The notes under the pieces: generated by a model
Database searches by the model: none
What the model was told of the DNA's origin: nothing
What the model saw: only the letters and a program-made list of their open reading frames with translations
Source: an uncultured Holophagaceae bacterium
GTDB lineage: Bacteria; Acidobacteriota; Holophagae; Holophagales; Holophagaceae
Length of the DNA stretch: 64,000 nucleotides
Assembly: GCA_903884655.1 (NCBI GenBank)
Contig: CAISFO010000097.1
Span: 112,430-176,429, forward strand
Direction: 5' to 3'
Made by a program: the position numbers and the translations under genes
In this document: positions 6,973 through 14,581 of the stretch, piece by piece
How positions within the stretch are numbered: position 1 is the stretch's first letter
Layout: every line of letters begins with the position of its first letter

Positions 6973-9060
6973 ATGAAAATGTCCGGAACCATCGCCTTCA
7001 TGCTGGCCGCCCTCGGCGCCCCCCTTCCAGGCTCCCCGGGAGTCGTGCCCACTCCGGCTGCGGTTTCAGGGGTCGAGGCCACCTCCACCCGGCTGGTCCA
7101 GGAGCTGGTCACCCGGCATGGGGAAGGCCAGCGGGTCCGCATCCAGCGCGGGCTGAGGCAGGTGCGGGCCTTCTGGCGGACGGAAGACGGTGACGAACGC
7201 GCCTTCGAAGCCTTCGCGAAGGCCCACTTCGCGGGCGATCAGAGCGCGCAGGACGCGCTGTTCAACAGGCTGGAGTTCGTCCTGGAGAGCGCCTTCGGCC
7301 ACGCCCTTGAGGTCGGACGGGACTTCCGCTGGTACTCGGAACTGGACCTGGGGCCGATGCTTCCGGTGGATGAGGTCCTCTCAGGCTACGACCCTGGTGC
7401 CCACTTCGTCGATGATGCCTTCACGAACAAGCTGGCCTTCGCTGTGCTGTTGAACTTTCCCCTCTCCAGCCTGGAGGAACGCCAGCGGGACGGGGCGACC
7501 TGGACCCGCCGTCAGTGGGCAGAAGCTCGGCTCGTGGACCTCTTTGCCAAGCGCATCCCCGCCGAGGTGAACCAAGCCGCGGCCGAGGCCAGCGGCCAGG
7601 CCGAGCGCTACATCGCCTCCTACAACATCTGGATGCACCACCTCCTGGACGCCAGCGGCCATCGACTCTTCGAGCCCAAGAAGCGGCTGCTCTCCCACTG
7701 GAACCTGCGGGACGAGCTGAAGAGCCGCTATGCCGAGGGCCCCGGTGGCCTGGCCCGGCAGCGCATGATCCAGAAGGTCATGGAGCGCATCGTGACCCAG
7801 ACCATCCCGGCGGCGGTCATCGACAATCCCCTGGTGGACTGGAATCCGAATTCCAACCAGGTGCTCGCCAGCACGGTTCAGGACAGCGACCAGGCCATCC
7901 CGGCGGGATTCAAGCCGAGTTCCACCCCTGAACCCGACACGCGCTACAAGGTGCTGCTGGACTGCTTCCTGGCAGTGAGGAAGGCCGATCCCTGCAGCCC
8001 CACGGCGCCCACCCACATCGCCCGCAGCTTCGAGGAAGGTCGCCAGCTGCCCGAAGCCCGGGTGAAGGCCATCCTCGAAGAAGTCTGCGGCAGCCCGCTC
8101 GTAAAGCAGGTGGCCCGGGTCATCGAACATCGAGTAGGCCGCAAGCTGGAACCCTTCGATGTCTGGTACAACGGCTTCCGGCCGGGCGCCGGCCTGGATG
8201 AAACCAAGCTCGATGCGCTGATCAAGGCCAAGTACCCCACACCTGCCGCCTACAAGGCTGATATGCCCAACCTGCTGCAGGGCCTGGGCTTCAGTCCCGA
8301 ACGTGCCGTCTGGCTGGCCAGTCGCATCGAAGTGGACCCGGCCCGGGGCTCCGGCCACGCCATGGGTGCCCAGCGGCGGGCGGACAACGCCCACCTGCGC
8401 ACCCGGGTGGGCAGGGACGGCATGGACTACAAGGGCTTCAACATCGCGGTCCACGAAATGGGCCACAACGTGGAACAGACCTTCTCCCTGGTGAACGTGG
8501 ACCACTGGCTGCTGAACGGGGTGCCCAACACAGCCTTCACCGAGGCCCTGGCCTTCGTCTTCCAGGCCCAGGACCTGAAGCTCCTGGGCCAGCCCCTGCC
8601 CGACGCGAAGGCCCAGGCCGAAAAGACCCTCAACGATTTCTGGATGACCTACGAGATCGCCGGCGTGGGTCTGGTGGACACTGCCGTCTGGCACTGGATG
8701 TACGACCATCCCGCCGCCACCCCCGCGCAGCTCAAGGAAGCGGTGCTGGGCATCTCCCGGGATGTCTGGAACCGCTACTACTTCCCGGTGCTGGGGCAGA
8801 AGGACTGTGTGCTGCTGGGCATCTACAGCCACATGATCCACAGCTTCCTCTACCTGCCCGATTATGCCATCGGCCACTTGATCGCCTTCCAGATCGAGCA
8901 TGAGATCGAGAAGACCGGGAAGCTGGGCGAGACCTTCGAGCGCATGGCCATCCAGGGCCGCCTGACGCCGGACCTCTGGATGCGCGGGGCCACCGGCCGC
9001 CCCGTGGGCCCCGAGGCACTGCTGGATGCCACCGGGAAAGCATTGAAGGCCCTGCAGTAG
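6973..9060 (+). CDS. Large exported HExxH metalloprotease-like protein, unassigned family
   Basis: About 695 residues. A signal-like N-terminus (MKMSGTIAFMLAALGAPLPG) is followed by a long helical region. HEMGHNVEQTF lies near residues 494-498, with FTEALAFVF about 30 residues later offering the third, gluzincin-type Glu ligand. The C-terminal third is rich in aromatic, helix-forming stretches (VDTAVWHWMYDHP). Together this is consistent with an active zinc peptidase acting in the periplasm. I cannot place it in a named peptidase family. ATG 6961 is an alternative start; I prefer 6973, where GAGG precedes. The downstream cloverleaf element begins 22 bp after the stop codon. Confidence 0.7.
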   Translation: MKMSGTIAFMLAALGAPLPGSPGVVPTPAAVSGVEATSTRLVQELVTRHGEGQRVRIQRGLRQVRAFWRTEDGDERAFEAFAKAHFAGDQSAQDALFNRLEFVLESAFGHALEVGRDFRWYSELDLGPMLPVDEVLSGYDPGAHFVDDAFTNKLAFAVLLNFPLSSLEERQRDGATWTRRQWAEARLVDLFAKRIPAEVNQAAAEASGQAERYIASYNIWMHHLLDASGHRLFEPKKRLLSHWNLRDELKSRYAEGPGGLARQRMIQKVMERIVTQTIPAAVIDNPLVDWNPNSNQVLASTVQDSDQAIPAGFKPSSTPEPDTRYKVLLDCFLAVRKADPCSPTAPTHIARSFEEGRQLPEARVKAILEEVCGSPLVKQVARVIEHRVGRKLEPFDVWYNGFRPGAGLDETKLDALIKAKYPTPAAYKADMPNLLQGLGFSPERAVWLASRIEVDPARGSGHAMGAQRRADNAHLRTRVGRDGMDYKGFNIAVHEMGHNVEQTFSLVNVDHWLLNGVPNTAFTEALAFVFQAQDLKLLGQPLPDAKAQAEKTLNDFWMTYEIAGVGLVDTAVWHWMYDHPAATPAQLKEAVLGISRDVWNRYYFPVLGQKDCVLLGIYSHMIHSFLYLPDYAIGHLIAFQIEHEIEKTGKLGETFERMAIQGRLTPDLWMRGATGRPVGPEALLDATGKALKALQ

Positions 9061-9082
9061 CCTGCCGGGCCCCCTTCCAAAC

Positions 9083-9160
9083 GCGAGTTCCGCTGCATCG
9101 GGCACGGCCCGAGCCTCTGGAACTTCCCAGACCTAGCCCCCCCGCTAGGGCGGAACTCGC
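9083..9160. other. 78-bp element folding as a perfect four-way-junction cloverleaf
   Basis: An 11-bp outer stem (GCGAGTTCCGC with GCGGAACTCGC) encloses three consecutive perfect hairpins. The first has a 6-bp stem with loop ACG (9098-9112), the second a 5-bp stem with a six-base loop (9116-9131), and the third a 6-bp stem CCTAGC/GCTAGG with a loop of six C (9132-9149). There is no mismatch in any stem. It lies between the convergent 3' ends of the metalloprotease-like gene and glnK. It is not a tRNA: it lacks an anticodon loop and TTC arm. It could be a bidirectional 3'-end structure, a small RNA or a REP/MITE-like repeat. Confidence 0.6.
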
Positions 9161-9220
9161 TTCTTATGCACCAGGACAAGCTGCCCTCCTGGTGAATCCG
9201 ATAAACCGCAAGGACCTAAC

Positions 9221-9574
9221 TCAGGGCCCGATGGCAAGGCCCCCGGCTTCGCCTGTCCGGACCCGGTAGCATTCCTCCAGGTTCAGGACGAACACCTTTC
9301 CATCTCCCAGCGAACTCGGCCTGGAGCGGGCCGCGGACAGGATGGCTTCCACCGCGGGCTGAACGAATTCTTCGTTCACGGCGATCTCCAGCTTCACCTT
9401 GGGCAGCAGGCGCACAAGGCCGATCTTGTTGCCGCGGAACTGCTCGGCGAATCCTTTCTGGGTTCCGCAGCCGCGGACGTCTGACACGGTCATCAGGTAG
9501 ATGTCCTTGGCCACGAGGGCGGCCTGGACCGCTTCGAACTTGTCCGGTCGGATGATGGCGACGATCATTTTCAT
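9221..9574 (-). CDS. glnK: P-II family nitrogen regulatory protein with atypical T-loop
   Basis: The 117-residue protein starts MKMIVAIIRPDKFEAVQAAL and ends GKVFVLNLEECYRVRTGE, the standard PII frame with the C-signature. PII trimers bind ATP/ADP and 2-oxoglutarate and plug the Amt channel or control other targets. It is encoded directly after amt, the classic amtB-glnK pairing. In the T-loop the usual YRGAEYVVDFLPK is replaced by FRGNKIGLVRLLPK. The uridylylated Tyr51 is therefore missing and the loop is one residue longer. Control by GlnD-type uridylylation is unlikely, and it may act by effector binding alone. Confidence 0.9.
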   Translation of the reverse strand: MKMIVAIIRPDKFEAVQAALVAKDIYLMTVSDVRGCGTQKGFAEQFRGNKIGLVRLLPKVKLEIAVNEEFVQPAVEAILSAARSRPSSLGDGKVFVLNLEECYRVRTGEAGGLAIGP

Positions 9575-9622
9575 GGGTGACTCCTGCGGCGGAATGGTGG
9601 GGAAAGTCGACTCATGAGCCGC

Positions 9623-11287
9623 TCACTTGTGCCCGGAGACCGGGACCTTGATGGGCGCGCCTGCCGGAGAAGCCAGGGCCGAGATCACGTACTCGGGATA
9701 GGCCGAGATGCCGTGTTCGTGGAGGTCCATGCCATCGTGTTCGCCATCCTCGGAAAGCCGCAGGAGGCCTTTGGCGTCGAGGGCATAGAAGACCGCGAAG
9801 GAAACCGCCAGCGTGGCCACGGTGACGATGCCGCTGCCGATGCCCTGGGCCAGCAGGACCTTGAACCCTCCGCCGTAGAACAGGCCCGTGAGCTTGCTGG
9901 ACAGATCGGGAGCGATGGGATCGCTGCCCGCTGCCGCGAACTGCCCGCTGGCAAACAGGCCCAGGGACAGGGTGCCCCAGATGCCGTTGATCATGTGGAC
10001 GGGCACAGCGCCAATGGGGTCATCGATCCGCAGATGCTCCAGCAGGTCGACGCCAAGGATGACGATGACTCCGGCGATGGCGCCGATCATCACCGAGCCG
10101 AAGGGACTCACCCAGTAGCAGGGGCAAGTGATGGCCACCAGGCCCGCCAGGAAGCCGTTGGTGATGGAGCCCGGGTCCCACTTCCCCGTGCGGAAGTAGA
10201 TGAAGAAGACCGCCGTCAATCCTGCGGCGCAGGCGGCGAGTGTCGTATTGGCGGACACCCGGCCGATGCCTTCGAAGTCCATGGCCGACAGGGTGCTGCC
10301 AGGGTTGAAGCCATACCAGCCGAACCAGAGCAGCAGGCCGCCGCAGACCGCGATGGTGAGATCGTGGGGCGTCATGGGACCACCGCCATCCCGCTTGAAC
10401 CTACGCCCGAGCCTGGGACCCAGGACGATGGCACCCGCCAGGGCCACGGCGCCACCGATGGTGTGAACCACCGTCGAACCGGCAAAATCGTGAAAGTTCA
10501 TGCCCAGCGAGGGCAGGAACTTGCCCGCAGCGCCCATGGTGGCGAGGAACCCGTCGGGCCCCCACGCCCAGTGGCCGATGATGGGATAGATGAAGCCAGA
10601 GACGGCGAAGCTGTAGAGGATATCGCCGATGAAATCCGTGCGGCCGATCATGGCTCCGGAGGTCACGGTGGAGCACGTGTCGGCAAAAGCGAACTGGAAG
10701 ATCCAGTGGGCCAGGAGCGCCACACCTGTGGTTCCGTAGGTGACCGGGGCACCCTTGAGGAAGAACCAGTGGTAGCCGATGAATCCATTGCCCTCACTGA
10801 ACATGAAGGCGTAGCCGATGGCCCAGAACAGGATGCCGCAGAGGCACGTATCAAACACGCACTCCACCAGGACGTTCACCGTCTCCCGGGAACGGCAGAA
10901 CCCGGCCTCGAGCATGACGAAGCCCACCTGCATGGCGAACACGAGGAAGGCCGCGATGAGGGTCCAGACCGTGTTCAGCGGGTTGACGATGTCCTTGGCG
11001 AGGACCACGGGTGGCGGGACGGGGGCCGGCGCGGCCTCCGGAGGCGTGACGGGCGCTGCCACGGGCGCCTGGGTGGCCGCTACCGGCGTATCCGCGCGAG
11101 CCGCGGTGCCCGTCAGCAGCAACGGAATCATCAGCATCATGCCCAGCACCAGGAGCATGCCCAGCAGCTTCCCGGAGGCCAGGGTCCAGCCGTAGCGTCG
11201 CCACTCCGGGTCCTTCAGCCGCTGGGCCAATCGATTGCGTTTCTCCTTCATCGTGAGCCGCTCTCCACGGGGTGTGATGTGCGTCAT
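9623..11287 (-). CDS. amt: Ammonium transporter (Amt/MEP/Rh)
   Basis: The 554-residue protein has 11-12 membrane segments. I chose ATG 11287 (MTHITPRGERLTM), with AAGGAG upstream. An unusual N-terminus has a cytoplasmic stretch, one hydrophobic helix (LLGMLLVLGMMLMIPLLLTG) and an Ala/Pro-rich spacer before the conserved core. The core has WTLIAAFLVFAMQVGFVMLEAGF, the first twin-His in FHDFAGSTVVHTIGGAVAL, the Amt signature region and the second His in PVHMINGIWGTLSLGLFA. It moves ammonium through the inner membrane and is probably gated by the GlnK encoded 48 bp downstream. The operon appears to start at a sigma-54 promoter upstream of the small secreted-protein gene. Confidence 0.93.
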   Translation of the reverse strand: MTHITPRGERLTMKEKRNRLAQRLKDPEWRRYGWTLASGKLLGMLLVLGMMLMIPLLLTGTAARADTPVAATQAPVAAPVTPPEAAPAPVPPPVVLAKDIVNPLNTVWTLIAAFLVFAMQVGFVMLEAGFCRSRETVNVLVECVFDTCLCGILFWAIGYAFMFSEGNGFIGYHWFFLKGAPVTYGTTGVALLAHWIFQFAFADTCSTVTSGAMIGRTDFIGDILYSFAVSGFIYPIIGHWAWGPDGFLATMGAAGKFLPSLGMNFHDFAGSTVVHTIGGAVALAGAIVLGPRLGRRFKRDGGGPMTPHDLTIAVCGGLLLWFGWYGFNPGSTLSAMDFEGIGRVSANTTLAACAAGLTAVFFIYFRTGKWDPGSITNGFLAGLVAITCPCYWVSPFGSVMIGAIAGVIVILGVDLLEHLRIDDPIGAVPVHMINGIWGTLSLGLFASGQFAAAGSDPIAPDLSSKLTGLFYGGGFKVLLAQGIGSGIVTVATLAVSFAVFYALDAKGLLRLSEDGEHDGMDLHEHGISAYPEYVISALASPAGAPIKVPVSGHK

Positions 11288-11388
11288 GTCTGGCTCCTTG
11301 AAGGTCAGGTGGTCGATTCCCGAATGGACAGAGGCTCCGCCAGCCGTCAAAGGGACCGACGGCAGGCAGAGCCTCGTCCGGATCGAGC

Positions 11389-12207
11389 CTAGAAAGCCTT
11401 CGTGATGGTGAAGGTCACGCGGCCCTTGCCGATGTTCCTCCCCATGGCGTTGTCATAGCCGAGATCCTTGGTGTCGGCATTGGTCCCCGCCAGGGCCAGG
11501 GTGTAGCCCTTGATCTCCTTGGCGATGCCCAGCTTGTAGTCGGTGTAGCCCAACAGGGTGTTTGTCGCCGAACTGCTGGTGTTGAAGGTGGTCTTGCCGC
11601 CGTGGGCCTGCACCGTCCACCCGCTCTCACCCAGGGGATAGGCCAGCGTGAGGTCGACATAGCTGGAACCCTGGGCCTTGGCGATCCCGAAGTCATCGGC
11701 ACTGATCACGCGCGAATATTTGAGGCTGGCCCAGCTGTAGCTGATCCCCAGGTAGGCCTCTGTCGTGTTGGGGTTGGCCAGGGCCCCGAGGTTGACATAG
11801 TTGCCGGGATAGAAGTAGCGGTAGAGGCCGAGATCCAGAGCCCAGTCCTTGGCGAAGGACCACTTGTAGCCCCCAAACAGATCCAGCTCCACCCCGGCGG
11901 AAACCGGCCCGGCGGAGGATCCCGTGAACTGGTCCGTGACCCAGGAGATGTTGCTTCCGGCGACGCTGAGGTAGAACCCCGAAGGATGAACCAGATCCAG
12001 TTCCGCCTGCACGGTGGGTTTGCCATCCGTCTGGGTGAGCCCGCGGAAGATGTACTGGGAACCGAGCGTGGTGGAGCCCGTCAAGGCGAACCCGAGGATC
12101 GAAGGCGGTGCCGGTGGCGCGGGGGCGGCTGCAGGCGCGGCCGGAGCCTGGGCCAGCAGTTGGGCGGTCAGCGCCGCGGCCAGAGGAAGGGCCTTGGGGA
12201 AGGTCAT
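11389..12207 (-). CDS. TorF-family putative outer-membrane porin
   Basis: The 272-residue protein has a signal peptide (LPLAAALTAQLLAQAPA), a short Ala/Pro-rich spacer and a beta-barrel-like body. The body starts GSTTLGSQYIFRGLTQTDGKPTVQAELDL, with alternating hydrophobic strands, and ends in the aromatic FTITKAF. The YIFRGLTQT start and VTF terminal Phe are typical of TorF/Gcw_chp family proteins, which are proposed outer-membrane porins for nitrogenous solutes. It sits directly upstream of amt-glnK (101 bp gap) in the same direction, so it probably lets ammonium or amines into the periplasm. The solute assignment is inference. Confidence 0.85.
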   Translation of the reverse strand: MTFPKALPLAAALTAQLLAQAPAAPAAAPAPPAPPSILGFALTGSTTLGSQYIFRGLTQTDGKPTVQAELDLVHPSGFYLSVAGSNISWVTDQFTGSSAGPVSAGVELDLFGGYKWSFAKDWALDLGLYRYFYPGNYVNLGALANPNTTEAYLGISYSWASLKYSRVISADDFGIAKAQGSSYVDLTLAYPLGESGWTVQAHGGKTTFNTSSSATNTLLGYTDYKLGIAKEIKGYTLALAGTNADTKDLGYDNAMGRNIGKGRVTFTITKAF

Positions 12208-12249
12208 GAGGTGCTCCAGTGGAAAGGGTTGTGAAGTGCCCGTTCGGGC

Positions 12250-12486
12250 TCAGTGGTGGTGGAGATCCGGGGACTGAGAGGGAAGGTTCTGGTGGAACGG
12301 CCTGGCCGGAACACTCCCCCTGGCGCAGCCGTTGGGATCGGCCGCAAAAAGCGGGGAGATGGCAACGATGGCTACAGCGACAGCCAGGACCCTCGATAGC
12401 GTTCGTCGCTTGGGAGCTCCTTCAGCCTGGACCAAGGTGACAGTGGATCCATCGGCCTCAGGAGTATGATCCGCGTGCCATGCCAT
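12250..12486 (-). CDS. Small membrane or secreted His-rich-tailed protein, unknown
   Basis: ATG 12486 is preceded by GGGAGG, and 78 codons follow. Residues about 32-48 (RVLAVAVAIVAISPLFA) form one hydrophobic segment with a preceding KRR, suggesting a signal anchor or a signal peptide with a long n-region. The tail ends LHHH, a possible metal-binding end. It is the first gene after the sigma-54 promoter and 42 bp before the TorF-like gene, so it is probably cotranscribed with porin-amt-glnK. No family is recognised. Confidence 0.5.
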   Translation of the reverse strand: MAWHADHTPEADGSTVTLVQAEGAPKRRTLSRVLAVAVAIVAISPLFAADPNGCARGSVPARPFHQNLPSQSPDLHHH

Positions 12487-12547
12487 GGTTGCCTCCCAGC
12501 CTCGGCTCCAGAGGTCGAGGATCGACCCCTTCTATTCAAATCAGGGA

Positions 12548-12561
12548 GCAGGAAGCGTGCC
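12548..12561 (-). promoter_or_regulatory. Sigma-54 (-24/-12) promoter of the small protein-porin-amt-glnK operon
   Basis: On the minus strand GGCACGCTTCCTGC has the invariant GG and GC separated by exactly ten bases. It matches the consensus GGCACGNNNNTTGC except C for the first T before GC. It lies 60 bp before the first start codon. A pair of ACATTTTTGT sites lies about 91 and 121 bp further upstream, where enhancer binding sites are expected. Confidence 0.7.
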
Positions 12562-12651
12562 CATGAGGACCAGGAGGTTTTGAATTTTATAAACCATTTA
12601 TTATTAGAATTTGAATGTTGTCGAAGACCAATGGTTGAAAATTTACCTAAA

Positions 12652-12691
12652 ACATTTTTGTCGTTCTGTTTTCAATTTAAAACATTTTTGT
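12652..12691. promoter_or_regulatory. Activator binding-site pair A (two ACATTTTTGT sites)
   Basis: Two exact ACATTTTTGT sites begin at 12652 and 12682, 30 bp apart, about three helical turns. They fit the ACAWWWWTGT consensus shared by four intergenic regions of the nitrogen island. The nearer site starts 91 bp upstream of the -24 element of the porin-amt-glnK promoter. They are probably bound by the sigma-54 activator at 18264-19805 (inference). Confidence 0.6.
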
Positions 12692-12699
12692 AATATATT

Positions 12700-13050
12700 T
12701 CAAGAGTGCTTGCTTACTCCTTGAAACGCATGGCCAAATTGCACCACCAACCCGCCGACGATGATGATGGCCACCCCCATCCAGGTGGAGAGCGGCACCA
12801 CTTCGTGAAAGAGGAACCTCCCCGCCAGAACGCTCACCAGGGCGAAGATGGCCACATAGACCCCGAGCAGCCTTGAGAAGTCCCAAGGGACGAGGTTGAC
12901 GACCACGCCATAGGTTCCAAGCATGAGGCAGCCCATCAGCAGGAAGGCAGGGCCGCCGCCACGCATGCCCTTCCGGATGACGGCGTCGCCACCGACCTCG
13001 AGCACGGCCGCAGCCAGGAAGATCAACCAGGCAAGGATGGGGAGTTTCAC
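12700..13050 (-). CDS. Small four-helix DMT/SMR-like transporter
   Basis: The GTG start at 13050 follows GGAGG by four bases and gives 116 residues. Four hydrophobic helices fill the protein: LPILAWLIFLAAAVLEVGG, FLLMGCLMLGTYGVVVNLV, LLGVYVAIFALVSVLAGRFLF and TWMGVAIIIVGGLVVQFG. The Glu in helix 1 (AVLEVGGDAV) and the EVVPLSTWMGVAIIIVGG end resemble small multidrug-resistance/EamA half-repeat proteins. The substrate is unknown; location in the nitrogen island suggests a nitrogenous compound. The ORF-track start at 13140 would run through an activator site and is rejected. Confidence 0.7.
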   Translation of the reverse strand: MKLPILAWLIFLAAAVLEVGGDAVIRKGMRGGGPAFLLMGCLMLGTYGVVVNLVPWDFSRLLGVYVAIFALVSVLAGRFLFHEVVPLSTWMGVAIIIVGGLVVQFGHAFQGVSKHS

Positions 13051-13117
13051 GGGTCCTCCGGGTTTGGCCAAGGTCCAAGCAGCGCTTCGGTCCAAGGAGT
13101 AATGCAGTGGAACTCCG

Positions 13118-13156
13118 CCAAAAATGTTTACTTGAATCATAAAAACAACAATTTTG
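13118..13156. promoter_or_regulatory. Activator binding-site pair B (CCAAAAATGT and ACAATTTTGT)
   Basis: ACAATTTTGT at 13147-13156 matches the ACAWWWWTGT consensus exactly. CCAAAAATGT at 13118-13127 has one mismatch. They begin 29 bp apart and lie 68-106 bp upstream of the small transporter start. I searched the space between for a GG-N10-GC sigma-54 element on the minus strand and found none, so the mode of control here differs or the sites act on another promoter. Confidence 0.5.
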
Positions 13157-13228
13157 TAGATAAATTGGTCGAGGTCTCAATGGCCCTTTTTCGAACCAAT
13201 CGCAGCCGATCAATCCGGATGCCTGGGC

Positions 13229-14581
13229 TCAGAAGATCGGCAGGTACTTCGCCAGTTCCCAGGGAGAGACTTCCAGGCGGTAATCCTCCCACTCAAGGCG
13301 CTTGGCCATGAGGAAGGTCTCGCAGATCTGGGGACCCAGGGCCGCCCGGATCACGCTGTCGTGCTCCAGAGCATCCAGTGCCTGCCCAAGGGAAAGAGGC
13401 AGCAGATCCGGTTCTTCCACCATGGCCGAGGTGGTGGTGGGGAAGAGGTTCTCATCCGAGGCCGAAGAAATGGCCAGCTGCCGGCGAATGCCATCCAGTC
13501 CCGCCGCCAGCATGACGGCGAACGCGAGGTAGGGGTTGCAGCTGGGATCCGGGCAGCGCAGTTCGATCCGGGTCGAATCGACGCTGTGGGCCCGGGGGAT
13601 GCGGATGAGGGCCGAGCGGTTGATCCTGCCCCAGCTGATCTGGACCGGTGCCTCGTAGCCTCGCACCAGGCGCTTGTAGGAATTCACCAGGGGGGCCAGC
13701 ACCGCGCACATGCCCTGGGCGTGGGCGAGCTGCCCCGCGATGAAGTGCTTCGCGATGGTGGAGAGCCCGTGCGAATCCCCTGGATCGGCAAACGCGTTGG
13801 TGCCGTTGGCCTTGTAGCTGAGGCTCTGGTGGATGTGCATGCCGTTGCCCGACATGCCCCGGATGGGCTTCGGCATGAAGGTGGCAACCAGGTTCCGCTG
13901 CTGAGCCATGATCTTGAGCAGCACCCGGAAGGTCACGATGTTGTCTGCGGTATTCAGACCATCCGAGTAGCGAAAATCGATCTCATGCTGTCCCGTGGCC
14001 ACCTCGTGATGCATGGCCTCCACCTGGATCCCGAACTCGCTGAGCGTGTCCGCCATGTTCCGCCAGAGCCCCGTGGCCACCAGATCAGTGGGGGCATCGA
14101 AGTAGCTGGCGCTGTCCGCGGGCTGGGGATGGATGGGTCCATCGCCCGCCTGGGGCTTCAGCAGGAAGAACTCCAGTTCCGGCCCGGCGTTGTAGACGAA
14201 GCCCATCTCTTCAGCTTCCCGCATGACCTTGGCCAGCACCGCTCGCGGATCCCCGAGGAAGGGGTGGCCATCCGGTGTGAAGACGTTGCAGATGAGGCGG
14301 GCGGTGGCCTCGCGGCCGCTCACCCAGGGCAGGATGGCGAACGTGGACGTGTCCGGCACCAGGTACATGTCGCTCTCAGCGACCCTAGCGAAGCCTTCGA
14401 TGCAGGAGCCGTCAAACCAGATCCCATGATTGAGCGTGGAGGCCAGTTCCTCCTTGGGGATGGTGACGTTCTTCACCACGCCCACCACATCGGTGAACTG
14501 GAGGTCGATGAACCTCACCCCTCGCGCTTCCACGAGCGCCAGGAGGTCCGTGGGTGATAGGTGGACTCGGTTGGAAGGCAT
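13229..14581 (-). CDS. glnA: Type I glutamine synthetase, non-adenylylated form
   Basis: The 450-residue enzyme makes glutamine from glutamate, ammonia and ATP. It has the beta-grasp start IDLQFTDVVGVVKNVTIP, DGSCIEGFARVAESDMYL, the metal-site NAGPELEFFL, HHEVATGQHEIDF, the ATP-site NGMHIHQSL, the NRSALIRIPRA loop and RIELRCPDPSCNPYLAFAVMLAAGLDGI. Where adenylylated GSI-beta enzymes have NLYDLP, this reads ENLFPTTTS, so the modified Tyr is Phe. Length and motif suggest the GSI-alpha type. The start overlaps the stop of the upstream Ser/Thr kinase by one base, so synthesis is coupled to a signalling kinase. Confidence 0.93.
   Translation of the reverse strand: MPSNRVHLSPTDLLALVEARGVRFIDLQFTDVVGVVKNVTIPKEELASTLNHGIWFDGSCIEGFARVAESDMYLVPDTSTFAILPWVSGREATARLICNVFTPDGHPFLGDPRAVLAKVMREAEEMGFVYNAGPELEFFLLKPQAGDGPIHPQPADSASYFDAPTDLVATGLWRNMADTLSEFGIQVEAMHHEVATGQHEIDFRYSDGLNTADNIVTFRVLLKIMAQQRNLVATFMPKPIRGMSGNGMHIHQSLSYKANGTNAFADPGDSHGLSTIAKHFIAGQLAHAQGMCAVLAPLVNSYKRLVRGYEAPVQISWGRINRSALIRIPRAHSVDSTRIELRCPDPSCNPYLAFAVMLAAGLDGIRRQLAISSASDENLFPTTTSAMVEEPDLLPLSLGQALDALEHDSVIRAALGPQICETFLMAKRLEWEDYRLEVSPWELAKYLPIF

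Noticed and set aside
9083-9160. Cloverleaf element as a tRNA gene
   Set aside because: The acceptor-like stem is 11 bp, there is no TTC arm, no seven-base anticodon loop and no CCA end.
9614-11392. 592-codon plus-strand ORF opposite amt
   Set aside because: Composition is that of an antisense frame; the Amt frame has all the transporter motifs.
13051-13117. Sigma-54 promoter for the small DMT/SMR-like transporter
   Set aside because: I checked every GG and GC pair on the minus strand; none has the required ten-base spacing (nearest are nine, eleven and twelve).
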